Shown one piece after another: positions 27,250 to 42,016 of a stretch of 64,000 bases of DNA. The position numbers and the translations under genes were made by a program. Source of the stretch: Microbacterium suaedae (GTDB lineage: Bacteria; Actinomycetota; Actinomycetes; Actinomycetales; Microbacteriaceae). Within the stretch, counting starts at the first letter, position 1, and the number at the start of each line of letters is the position of its first letter. The notes under the pieces are model-generated. The model saw only the letters and a program-made list of their open reading frames with translations. It made no database searches and was not told the origin of the DNA. The DNA lies in the NCBI RefSeq assembly GCF_003254645.1, contig NZ_PNFD01000001.1:868001-932000 (forward strand). Direction: 5' to 3'.

Positions 27250-27308
27250 GGAGATCTCACGAATCGCGGGCGCGATACGCGGATCCGTCCTCGTTTCGTG
27301 AGATCTCC
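27250..27308. repeat. 59-bp palindromic element (type D)
   Basis: Perfect 14-bp arms GGAGATCTCACGAA (27250-27263) and its complement (27295-27308) enclose a 31-base GC-rich core. It lies between rpoC and the small membrane gene. No second copy was seen in the window. Confidence 0.75.
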
Positions 27309-27336
27309 GCATTCGGTGACGCGCCCGCGCACGAGG

Positions 27337-27369
27337 AAAGCCCCCGGATCCGCAGATCCGGGGGCCTTT
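27337..27369 (-). terminator. Terminator after rpoC
   Basis: A perfect 10-bp stem CCCCCGGATC / GATCCGGGGG (27341-27350 with 27355-27364) with a 4-base loop, flanked by AAAG and CTTT. It lies 15-47 bases past the rpoC stop and is the clear end of the rpoBC transcript. Confidence 0.85.
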
Positions 27370-27383
27370 CGACTCACATCAGG

Positions 27384-31259
<3,876 letters not shown>

Positions 31260-31301
31260 TTGACTCTCCTGTGTGGGAAATCTGTGAATCGGCCGGGCGG
31301 A

Positions 31302-34784
<3,483 letters not shown>

Positions 34785-34958
34785 GGGGATGACCTCCGTG
34801 GACCCGCGAAGGGCCTCTAGATTCCTTGCCGACAGGGTGTGAGGCGCGCCCATCCGTCGAGATCCGCTCGTGACCCGCGCCGCTATCTGCGGGGATCACG
34901 CGAAAGTCCAGCCGACCACCATATGAAGGCATGGAAGACCCAATGGGCGCAACTGTTC

Positions 34959-34987
34959 ACGCTACCCCAGCGGACACGCGATGTCCA
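34959..34987 (-). promoter_or_regulatory. Predicted promoter of rpoBC
   Basis: On the minus strand there is a -35 box TGGACA (34987-34982), a 17-base spacer and a -10 box TAGCGT (34964-34959). This leaves a leader of about 170 bases before the TTG start of rpoB. A moderate match to the housekeeping consensus. Confidence 0.5.
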
Positions 34988-35072
34988 CCGTGGTAATTGA
35001 CTCAGATTTTCCTCTCAGGTATAAACACGCGCCGCCCCACCAGTGGCGTACACGTCCCATACGCTGGACGAC

Positions 35073-35975
35073 ATGGATCGTTGGCCCTGGACCCTGTCGA
35101 ACGAGAAGGCGTGGCCCGCGTCGGGCACCACCCTCAAGACCGGGCTCACGCAGCTCCTCGCGCGCGCCGCGGCATCCGGCATCGAGGTGGCGTGGAACGA
35201 CGCACCCGGAGTGCGCGTCAGCTCGTCGGCGTTCACGAGCCGCGCACGGGTCGAGGCCATCACGGCCGATCTGACGGGATCCGAGATCACGATCGACGGC
35301 GCGCGCCTCGCCCACGCCGACGACGCATGGATCCCGGATCCACACCACGACGAAGTCGTCTCGCGCACGCCCGGCGTGATCGACGATCTGCGCCTCCGCG
35401 CGGATCCCGTCGCCGTCAACGGACGCGAGCTGCGAGCCGAGCTCGCCGTCACGCACGCGCCCGTCGAGTGGGTCGTCGTCCGAAAGGACGGCCGGCTGCT
35501 CGGATCCGCCGCCCCGGGCCGCGACGCCGAGAGGCGCGTCGCCGGCACCTTCCGCTTCTCGATGTCGCAGGAAGACATTGCCGAGCTCGCGCTCTCACTC
35601 GCGCAATCGCGGATGAAGGACGCCTCGCGCTGGACGGCCTCGCTGTCGAAGCTCAAGCTCGCGGTCGTGCCGAAGGGCGAGAACCGCTTCGTCATGACCG
35701 CAGGCGGCGCCGGGAAGGTGTTCTTCCTCCCGATGTCGGCGCGCATCGGCCTCGACCTCGAGGTGAGCCCGGATGGCACCGTCACGATCCACCGCGCGAC
35801 GGCGGCGAGCCGGAGTCTCCTGTCGAAACTGCTCCTCCTTCCCCTGCGCCCCCAGCTCCGCGAGCTCGCGGGAAAGACGGAGCGCCTCGGCGACGACACG
35901 CTCGCGGTCACCGACCTCGCGCTGGACGCGGCGGACGGCCGCCTCACGGTGACGGGGCGGGTCCAGGCGCGGTAG
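35073..35975 (+). CDS. Conserved hypothetical protein, possibly LmeA/DUF2993-like lipid-binding fold
   Basis: A 300-residue protein started at the ATG at 35073 (MDRWPWTLSNEKAWP). There are no membrane segments or signal peptide. It is made of alternating strand-like stretches such as VRVSSSAFTSRARVEAITAD and LAVTDLALDAADGRLTVTGR, a pattern seen in the DUF2993/LmeA family, where long beta-rich folds bind phospholipid. The match is by pattern only and is weak. It is divergent from rpoB and followed by a family B palindromic element. Confidence 0.65.
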   Translation: MDRWPWTLSNEKAWPASGTTLKTGLTQLLARAAASGIEVAWNDAPGVRVSSSAFTSRARVEAITADLTGSEITIDGARLAHADDAWIPDPHHDEVVSRTPGVIDDLRLRADPVAVNGRELRAELAVTHAPVEWVVVRKDGRLLGSAAPGRDAERRVAGTFRFSMSQEDIAELALSLAQSRMKDASRWTASLSKLKLAVVPKGENRFVMTAGGAGKVFFLPMSARIGLDLEVSPDGTVTIHRATAASRSLLSKLLLLPLRPQLRELAGKTERLGDDTLAVTDLALDAADGRLTVTGRVQAR

Positions 35976-36010
35976 CCCGCGGCGCTGGTCGGCGCGGGGA
36001 AGATGAACTG

Positions 36011-36102
36011 CACAACGACGCCAATTCTTCCCCACCACCCACCCCGAACCCCGAGATCACGGGGCCGCCCGGCGAGCACCCACCAGAATTGGCGTCGTCA
36101 TG
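36011..36102. repeat. Family B palindromic element B1 (92 bp)
   Basis: Left arm CACAACGACGCCAATTCT and right arm with 14 paired positions, ending GTCGTCATG. It lies between two plus-strand genes, 28 bases before the methyltransferase start. The core is C-rich and unlike those of the other copies. Confidence 0.85.
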
Positions 36103-36130
36103 CAGAAGGCCCGTCCGCGACAATGTCGTG

Positions 36131-36991
36131 ATGGGCAGACAGCGACAACGGGACACCCCGATTCCGCAGGCGCGACTCGACGGCGGCGGGATCGCCGAGA
36201 TCCGGCCGTCCGACTTCGGAAGCGGATACGAGGTACTCGTCGACGGCACCCCGCAATCACACGTCGACCTCGCGGATCCCACCCAGCTCGCCTTTGAGTA
36301 CGTCGCCCGCATGGGCGCGGTCATCGACCAGCTTCCCGACGGTCCCGTCACCGCCGTACACCTCGGCGCGGGCGGGCTCACGCTGCCGCGCTACATCGCC
36401 CACACGCGCCCCGGATCCCGCCAACAGGTCGTCGAACTCGAGCAGCCGCTCGTCGACCTCGTGCGCGAGCACCTCCCCCTGCCGCGCGAGGCGCGGATCC
36501 GCCTGCGATTCGGGGACGCGCGCGAGGGACTCAAGCGCATGCCGCCGGCCCTCGCCGGATCCGTCGGCCTGCTCATCAGCGACGTGTACTCCGGCGCGCA
36601 GACCCCCGCGCACCTCACGACCGTCGAGTTCTATCGGGCCGCCGCCGACCTCCTCGCGCCCGACGGGATCCTGCTCGTGAACGTCGCCGACGGATCCGGA
36701 CTCGCGTTCGCGCGCCGGCAGGCCGCGACCCTGCGCGCGGTGCTCCCGCACCTCGCGATCCTCGCCGAGGTGCAGGTTCTCAAGGGGCGGCGATTCGGCA
36801 ATCTCGTCCTCGCCGCGTCGGGCAAGCCCCTGCCGACCGACTGGCTGCCGCGGCTCATGGCGGCCGGACCGCATCCCGCGAAGGTCGCCGAAGGCCGCGA
36901 GGTCGACACCTTTATCGGCGGCGCGATCCCCGCCACGGACGACGATGCGAGCGCCTCGCCGAAGCCGTCGATGCGCCTGTTCGAGAAGTGA
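36131..36991 (+). CDS. Spermidine synthase-like SAM-dependent methyltransferase fold protein
   Basis: A 286-residue protein started at the ATG at 36131. VTAVHLGAGGLTLPRYIAHT near residue 75 is the glycine-rich SAM-binding strand. QQVVELEQPLVDLVREHLPL supplies the acidic ribose-binding residue, and GLLISDVYSGAQTPAHL holds the D-x-Y of the polyamine synthase family. It may be a spermidine-synthase homologue or another transferase; many actinobacterial members of this group lack proven polyamine activity. The element B1 lies directly upstream and may affect its mRNA. Confidence 0.8.
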   Translation: MGRQRQRDTPIPQARLDGGGIAEIRPSDFGSGYEVLVDGTPQSHVDLADPTQLAFEYVARMGAVIDQLPDGPVTAVHLGAGGLTLPRYIAHTRPGSRQQVVELEQPLVDLVREHLPLPREARIRLRFGDAREGLKRMPPALAGSVGLLISDVYSGAQTPAHLTTVEFYRAAADLLAPDGILLVNVADGSGLAFARRQAATLRAVLPHLAILAEVQVLKGRRFGNLVLAASGKPLPTDWLPRLMAAGPHPAKVAEGREVDTFIGGAIPATDDDASASPKPSMRLFEK

Positions 36992-37072
36992 TCCGCGCGC
37001 CGAGCTCGTTACCAGGTCGTGACCAGGCAGGATAGAAGACCGCATCGCGTGACGCGGAGGAAGGGAGCAGGC

Positions 37073-37606
37073 GTGGGCTTCATCCAGGGATACGATTCGG
37101 AGACCCTGCAGGAGATCGTCGACCGCCCGGGCGTATACGAACGCCTGGCCGAGGTGCGGCGCCAGCGCAGCTTTCCCGCACAGCTCGAACAGGTCTGGCT
37201 ACTCAAGGTGCTCGGCGAATACGACGAGGCCCTGCAGATCTCCGAGCACACGGTGCGCCTCGCCCGCATGTCGGGCACACGCAAGGACCTCCTGCACGCC
37301 CGAGTGCTGCACGCGTCGGTCAACCAGGTCCGCGGTGCGCACGCGCGCGCCGAAGCCGAGCTCACGTCGTGCATCGAAGAAGCCGAGGGGCAGGGATGGC
37401 CGCGCATCACCGCGCTGGCCCACTCGCACCGCGGCAAGACACGCTACGACGCGGGCGACTACGAGGGGGCACGCGGCGACTTCAAGCGCGAACTGTTCCT
37501 GCGCCAGGAGATGGGCGCCGACGACGATCAGCTCGAGCAGACGATGACGTTCATCGAGGCGGCCGAGCGCAAGCGCTCAACGAACCGCGGCCTCTTCGCC
37601 AGCTGA
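37073..37606 (+). CDS. TPR-like helical repeat protein
   Basis: A 177-residue soluble protein started at a GTG at 37073, behind GGAGGAAGG. Paired helices such as LEQVWLLKVLGEYDEALQIS and ALAHSHRGKTRYDAGDYEGA match the tetratricopeptide pattern (W-L-G-Y-A spacing). Such proteins are scaffolds for protein contacts. No enzyme motif is seen. It is plus-strand between the methyltransferase and the SprT-like gene. Confidence 0.72.
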   Translation: MGFIQGYDSETLQEIVDRPGVYERLAEVRRQRSFPAQLEQVWLLKVLGEYDEALQISEHTVRLARMSGTRKDLLHARVLHASVNQVRGAHARAEAELTSCIEEAEGQGWPRITALAHSHRGKTRYDAGDYEGARGDFKRELFLRQEMGADDDQLEQTMTFIEAAERKRSTNRGLFAS

Positions 37607-37687
37607 CGCCGCGGGCGGGGCGTTGCGGGGGCGGATCCCGACATCCCATTCGCGTCGGGTGTCGGAGGTGCGGATTAGCCTGGAGAC

Positions 37688-38179
37688 GTGTCGGATCTGG
37701 ATCGCGTGAGGGTGTGGGCGAATGCGCTCATCCGCATGCATCTCGACGAGAGCTGGACCTTCGCGTTCGACAACGCCAAGCGCCGCGCGGGGCTGTGCAA
37801 CTACACGAAACGGCAGATCTCGGTGTCGCGCTACCTCGCGGCGCGATTCAGCGATGACGACACGCACCAGACGCTGCTGCACGAGGTCGCGCACGCGATC
37901 GCTGGGCCTGCCGCCGCGCACGGACCGGCGTGGACACGCGTCGCCCGCGAAATCGGATACGTCGGCGGCACGACGCACAGCCTCGAGACGGCGACCGAGC
38001 TGGCTCCGTGGATCGGCACGTGTCCCCAGGGGCACACCGTCTACCGTCACCGACGCCCCACGCGACCGTCGTCGTGCGTGAAGTGCGCGCGGGGCTTCGA
38101 CCCGCGGTACACCTTCGCGTGGCGCCGCCGCGAGATCACCCACGCCGACCGTCTCGCGGCGCAGACCCCGCGCGACTGA
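37688..38179 (+). CDS. SprT-like zinc metallopeptidase domain protein
   Basis: A 163-residue protein with a GTG start at 37688. The zinc-protease motif HEVAHAIAG is followed by HGPAWTRVAREIG, matching SprT/Spartan domains, where the later His completes the site. A zinc ribbon follows, with CPQGH and CVKC pairs. SprT-like proteins in eukaryotes cleave DNA-protein crosslinks, but the bacterial role is not established. Its stop is followed by the repeat-rich stretch 38200-38600. Confidence 0.85.
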   Translation: MSDLDRVRVWANALIRMHLDESWTFAFDNAKRRAGLCNYTKRQISVSRYLAARFSDDDTHQTLLHEVAHAIAGPAAAHGPAWTRVAREIGYVGGTTHSLETATELAPWIGTCPQGHTVYRHRRPTRPSSCVKCARGFDPRYTFAWRRREITHADRLAAQTPRD

Positions 38180-38223
38180 CGGCGTCATCCCCGCTCGGTG
38201 CGCCCCTTCCCGCCGCGGGGCAA

Positions 38224-38291
38224 CACAACGCAGTCAATCTGGGCGACGAAGACGTGGATACCGGGCACTCTTGTCCGTTCGGTCTCGATCG
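38224..38291. repeat. Family A element A1a, truncated (right arm missing)
   Basis: It matches the first 68 bases of A1b at 38317 almost exactly, offset by 93 bases, but breaks off after GATCG before the right arm. The upstream GC-rich spacer is also duplicated, so this is a tandem duplication that lost its end. Confidence 0.9.
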
Positions 38292-38316
38292 GTGCACCCC
38301 TCCCGCCGCAGGGCAA

Positions 38317-38395
38317 CACAACGCAGTCAATCTGGGCGACGAAGACGTGGATACCGGGCTCTTTTATCCGTTCGGTCTCGATCGACTGCGTTGTG
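38317..38395. repeat. Family A 79-bp palindromic element A1b
   Basis: Left arm CACAACGCAGTCAAT, right arm ATCGACTGCGTTGTG, 79 bp in all. The one arm difference is an A/C mismatch that becomes a G-U pair on the reverse transcript. Confidence 0.95.
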
Positions 38396-38515
38396 TTGAG
38401 AGGCATGCGGCGTCCGAACCAGCGCGCGTCAGGTCCGCGGTGCGCCCCTTCCCGCCGGGCCGACACAGGAGGGCGCCCCGCCGGAAGTCCGTCTGTGCCG
38501 TGATTAATGGCACAG

Positions 38516-38594
38516 CACAACGCAGTCGATTTCGGCGAGAGTGTGCCGGAACCGGACCTACCGGCCCACTCGGCTTCAGATCGACTGCATTGTG
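38516..38594. repeat. Family A 79-bp palindromic element A2
   Basis: Left arm CACAACGCAGTCGAT, right arm ATCGACTGCATTGTG, 79 bp. It ends 23 bases before the stop of the ComB-like gene on the other strand, between convergent genes. Confidence 0.95.
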
Positions 38595-38617
38595 TTGGAC
38601 CGGCGGAGCGCGGACGG

Positions 38618-39130
38618 TCAGATGCGGGTGGGGTCCGCCTCGGCGTCGACTTCGGCGGCTGCCTTGACGGCGTCGCGGCTTCCCTCCGCGGCGAGCGCAA
38701 GACCGGCTCCGCTCGCCGAGACGAGGTGCTTCAGGGCACGGCGCAGCGCGCGAAACCCCTCCGTCGCTACGGCGAGGTCGGGCGCCGAGTGGTCGAGGCC
38801 TCGCTCCGACAGCGCGTCGCCGATCGCGCCGGCGGCGAGGTAGTCCTCAACAGCGAATGCACCGTCGTCGCCCGCCAGTACGAGCGCGATGGCGGTGCGC
38901 CCTCCACGCGCGACCTGCTCGTCGTACACGGCCCGCGCCGTGGCGGACGCATTGCGCAGAGATCCCGCGAAGACCGTTTCAGCCCGATCCCGAGCTGCTC
39001 CTCTGAGCCGCGCATCCTCGCCGATCGCATCGACGACCACCACGATCTCGGCCGGGGCGAGGTCGTCGAGCGCTCGGGCGCCCCACCCGAGTCGCACCTG
39101 ATACGTCGCCTGAGACCGCGGATCCGTCAT
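38618..39130 (-). CDS. ComB-like (2-phosphosulfolactate phosphatase family) protein, short form
   Basis: A 170-residue protein. VRLGWGARALDDLAPAEIVV, GDDGAFAVEDYLAAGAIGDAL and the C-terminal SASGAGLALAAEGSRDAV follow the order of conserved segments in ComB proteins, which dephosphorylate 2-phosphosulfolactate in coenzyme M or sulfolactate synthesis. The usual length is about 235 residues; the segment between strands 2 and 4 is shortened. In bacteria without coenzyme M the role of ComB homologues is unknown. Start ATG at 39130. Divergent from the threonine aldolase, with two family B elements between them. Confidence 0.65.
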   Translation of the reverse strand: MTDPRSQATYQVRLGWGARALDDLAPAEIVVVVDAIGEDARLRGAARDRAETVFAGSLRNASATARAVYDEQVARGGRTAIALVLAGDDGAFAVEDYLAAGAIGDALSERGLDHSAPDLAVATEGFRALRRALKHLVSASGAGLALAAEGSRDAVKAAAEVDAEADPTRI

Positions 39131-39162
39131 CCCTCAAGCCTAGAAGCGTGGGGTCCTCGGTG

Positions 39163-39242
39163 CACAACGACGCCAGTTCTCGCGCCGGGCACCCGATAAC
39201 CCGGCGTGTCGGCCGCTCCTGCACAGAATTGGCGTCGTCGTG
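39163..39242. repeat. Family B palindromic element B2 (80 bp)
   Basis: Left arm CACAACGACGCCAGTTCT, right arm AGAATTGGCGTCGTCGTG; arms pair with two wobble-type differences. It lies in the divergent promoter region and forms a doublet with B3, 141 bases apart. Confidence 0.9.
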
Positions 39243-39303
39243 CAGGTCCACTGGACAGGATGGCTCCATCGTGCTCGACGAGCTGAGCTTGGTGCGGTGA
39301 GGA

Positions 39304-39383
39304 CACAACGACGCCAATTCTCGCGCCGCACGCCCGAAAACCCCGCGTGTCGGCCACCCCTGCACAGAATTGACGTCGTCGTG
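39304..39383. repeat. Family B palindromic element B3 (80 bp)
   Basis: Left arm CACAACGACGCCAATTCT, right arm AGAATTGACGTCGTCGTG. The core shares CGCGCCG and GCGTGTCGGCC with B2, so B2 and B3 are close relatives. It ends 41 bases before the threonine aldolase start. Confidence 0.9.
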
Positions 39384-39424
39384 CAGGTGTGCTCGGCTCT
39401 CCGGTGCCCGCATACCCTGTGTTC

Positions 39425-40474
39425 GTGGACACATTGCACGACACCGACCGGCGCGGGTTCGCCTCGGACAACTACGCCGGAGCCCACCCCGAGGTCCTCG
39501 AGGCCCTCGCCGCGGCCAATGCCGGGCACGTGAGCGCATACGGCGACGACCCCTATACCGAAGCCCTCCGGGCGCGCTTCGTCGACCTGTTCGGCGACGG
39601 CACCGAGGTGTTCCCCGTATTCAATGGCACGGGCGCGAACGTCATCGGCCTGCAGAGCCTCCTCACCCGCTGGGGCGGCGTCATCGCGCCCGCCATCGCA
39701 CACGTCAACACCGACGAGGGTGGCGCCCCCGAGAAGGTCGGCGGGTTCAAGATCCTGCCGGTGCAGACTCCCGATGCAAAGCTCACTCCCGAGCTCGTCC
39801 GCGCCCACGCCGGCTCCCGCGGAGTGCACACGATCGTGCCGCAGGCAGTGTCGATCACGCAGTCGACCGAGCTCGGCACGCTCTACACCGCCCCAGAGAT
39901 CCGCGCGATCGCCGAGGCGGCCCATGAACTCGGCCTCGCCCTGCACATGGACGGCGCGCGCCTCGCGAACGCGGCGGCCGCACTCGACATGCCCGTGCGG
40001 GAGTTCACGCGCGATGCGGGCGTCGACGTCCTGAGCTTCGGCGGCACGAAGATCGGTGCGCTGGGTGCCGAGGCGGTTGTCGTGCTGAACCCCGACGCCG
40101 TGACGGGCATCGAGTTCCTGCGGAAGAACACGATGCAGCTGGCGAGCAAGATGCGCTTCGTGTCGGCGCAGTTGCTCGCGTTGCTCGAGGACGATCTGTG
40201 GATCCGCGCGGGCGCGCAGGCGAACGCGATGGCGGCACGGTTGCGCAAGGGGATCCAGGAGCGCGGGATCCCCGGCGTCGCCTTCACGCAGAAGACCGAG
40301 GCGAACGGCGTCTTCGCGACGCTGCCGGAGGGCGTCGCCGACCGCCTCCGGGAGCATGTGCGCTTCTACGACTGGAACGCCGCGACCGGCGAGGTGCGCT
40401 GGCTGACGAGCTGGGACACCCAGGTAGACGACGTCGATCGCTTCGTCGGGCTCATCGCCCGATACTGCGGGTAG
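39425..40474 (+). CDS. Low-specificity L-threonine aldolase family (PLP enzyme)
   Basis: A 349-residue fold-type I PLP enzyme that cleaves threonine or allo-threonine to glycine and acetaldehyde. The PLP lysine is in LSFGGTKIGALGAEAVV near residue 208. FASDNYAGAHPEVLEAL at the start and HMDGARLANAAAAL with the PLP-binding Asp are family motifs. Start is a GTG at 39425; the upstream frame would run into element B3. It is convergent with the PepSY gene, and element A3 lies between them. Confidence 0.92.
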   Translation: MDTLHDTDRRGFASDNYAGAHPEVLEALAAANAGHVSAYGDDPYTEALRARFVDLFGDGTEVFPVFNGTGANVIGLQSLLTRWGGVIAPAIAHVNTDEGGAPEKVGGFKILPVQTPDAKLTPELVRAHAGSRGVHTIVPQAVSITQSTELGTLYTAPEIRAIAEAAHELGLALHMDGARLANAAAALDMPVREFTRDAGVDVLSFGGTKIGALGAEAVVVLNPDAVTGIEFLRKNTMQLASKMRFVSAQLLALLEDDLWIRAGAQANAMAARLRKGIQERGIPGVAFTQKTEANGVFATLPEGVADRLREHVRFYDWNAATGEVRWLTSWDTQVDDVDRFVGLIARYCG

Positions 40475-40484
40475 GTTCGGCGAA

Positions 40485-40563
40485 CACAACGCAGTCGATT
40501 CGGCCCCGGCGACGCCGAAACACGCACGGATCAGCCTGACCGGTCCGAATCGACTGCGTTGTG
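40485..40563. repeat. Family A 79-bp palindromic element A3
   Basis: Arms CACAACGCAGTCGAT and ATCGACTGCGTTGTG extend inward to 19 perfectly paired bases, the best stem in the family. It lies between the stops of two convergent genes, 10 and 13 bases away, so it could act as a two-way terminator. Confidence 0.95.
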
Positions 40564-40576
40564 ATGCGCACCGCGG

Positions 40577-42016
40577 TCAGGTGCCGGCCACCGCAGATTC
40601 GCGCGCCCGCCGGCGCGCGATCAGCGACAACGCCACGTCGAGCGCGAGGAATCCGACGAGCGTCCACCCGACGAGCGGCAGGAACAGCCCGACCGCCACG
40701 GCGACGGCGGCGACCGCGGCGATGCCCCACCACGGGGCAGCGCGAACGGATCCTCGACGGGGCGGGCTCGCGAATCCGCGCGTCGGCCGCCTGCGCCACC
40801 ACATGGCGTACCCGAGCACGATCATCGCCGCGATTCCCGCCGCGAGGGCGAGGAGCGCGATCTGGTTCACGAGGCCGAACATCGATCCCATGTGGATGTC
40901 GATCCCCCACCGTGAGAGCTTCGCCGCGAGGGGGAAGTCGTCGAAGTCGACCCGGTCGACGACCTCCATCGTGCGGCCGTCGATTGCGACGGCGTCCACC
41001 TCTGTGGGGAACGAGCGCTGGATCTCCTGGACGACCCACGCCTCGCCCTCCGCCACGGGCGGCCGGATCTCCACGAGCCCCGTGTCGACGTTCTCGCGCT
41101 GCGCGATCGCGAGCACCCCGTCGAAAGTCGCGGGGTTCGCGGCGCGCGGCGCCGGGTTGGCGGCACCGGATCCGCTGGCCGCGGCGCCGTGGCCCGCGTG
41201 CGGATCCGCCTCGGGCGCCTCCCCGGACAGGGTGGTCGTCACGCTCGGCGTCGTCCACGACAGCGCCGCGCGCAGATCCGACACATTCGCCCCGGCGTAA
41301 GTGGACCAGGTGATCCCCGTCGCCGAGAGGAAGAGCGCGCCCACGAGCACCCATATGCCGATCGAGGCATGCCAGCCGAACAGGCGCCGGTAGCCGCGGT
41401 GCTTACGGTTCGGGATCAGGAGGTCGCGCCGGCGACGTGTGCGCACGAACCGCGCGATCCACAACGCGCCGCCCGCGGCCGCGACGATTCCGAGCCAGCT
41501 CGCGGCGAGCTCGCTGTACAGCCGCCCCGGATCGTCGAGGAGCAGGTGGCGGTGCAGCTGCGAGATCCAGGTGCGAACGGGCAGCGCGCCGCTCGTGCCG
41601 TACACCGTCAGGTCGCCCGTAACGGCGCCGGTTCCGGGATCCACGAAGATCGCCCGCGACTCACTCGGGCCGAGCCCCTCCTGAGTGAACATCACCCGCG
41701 TCGTGGATCCCGGAACGGGAGCCGGACGCACCGCCGAGAGCGTCGCCTCGTCACCGATCTCGCCCTCCGCGATCTCGATCTGTTCTGCGAGCGTGAGCGA
41801 GGTGGCGGATGCAGGCACCTCGAGCACATCGGCATAGACCACCCGCTCGATCTGCGGTGCGATCGCGTACAGCCCGCCGCTGATGGCGGCGATGAGGATG
41901 AAGGGGCCGACGAGGATCCCCGCGAAGAAGTGCAGGCGCACCAGCAGCGGCATGAGCCAGGGCTTCCTCCGTTCGATCGGCGGGGCCTCGGGTGCCTCGG
42001 GGACGGTCGCGGTCAT
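40577..42016 (-). CDS. PepSY-associated transmembrane protein
   Basis: A 479-residue membrane protein of the PepSY_TM type, started at the ATG at 42016. It has an N-terminal LVRLHFFAGILVGPFILIAA helix, a large outer loop, the pair WISQLHRHLLLDDPGR typical of the family, and three more C-terminal helices. Relatives are linked to iron or copper handling and ferric reduction. Its start overlaps the stop of the DyP peroxidase gene by 4 bases, so it is last in the CopC-PCuAC-DyP-PepSY operon. Confidence 0.88.
   Translation of the reverse strand: MTATVPEAPEAPPIERRKPWLMPLLVRLHFFAGILVGPFILIAAISGGLYAIAPQIERVVYADVLEVPASATSLTLAEQIEIAEGEIGDEATLSAVRPAPVPGSTTRVMFTQEGLGPSESRAIFVDPGTGAVTGDLTVYGTSGALPVRTWISQLHRHLLLDDPGRLYSELAASWLGIVAAAGGALWIARFVRTRRRRDLLIPNRKHRGYRRLFGWHASIGIWVLVGALFLSATGITWSTYAGANVSDLRAALSWTTPSVTTTLSGEAPEADPHAGHGAAASGSGAANPAPRAANPATFDGVLAIAQRENVDTGLVEIRPPVAEGEAWVVQEIQRSFPTEVDAVAIDGRTMEVVDRVDFDDFPLAAKLSRWGIDIHMGSMFGLVNQIALLALAAGIAAMIVLGYAMWWRRRPTRGFASPPRRGSVRAAPWWGIAAVAAVAVAVGLFLPLVGWTLVGFLALDVALSLIARRRARESAVAGT

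Larger units (their letters stand above)
38180..38617. other. Repeat-rich intergenic region between convergent genes
   Basis: A gap of about 440 bases holding three family A elements (one truncated). A GC-rich segment GCGCCCCTTCCCGCCG stands before the first element (from 38199). A close variant precedes the second element, and another copy stands at 38442-38457 without a following arm. No protein gene is supportable here. Confidence 0.8.

Noticed and set aside
34785..34853. Longer RpoB start upstream of the TTG at 34784
   Set aside because: The additional 23 residues are absent from RpoB proteins, and a strong ribosome site stands just before the TTG.
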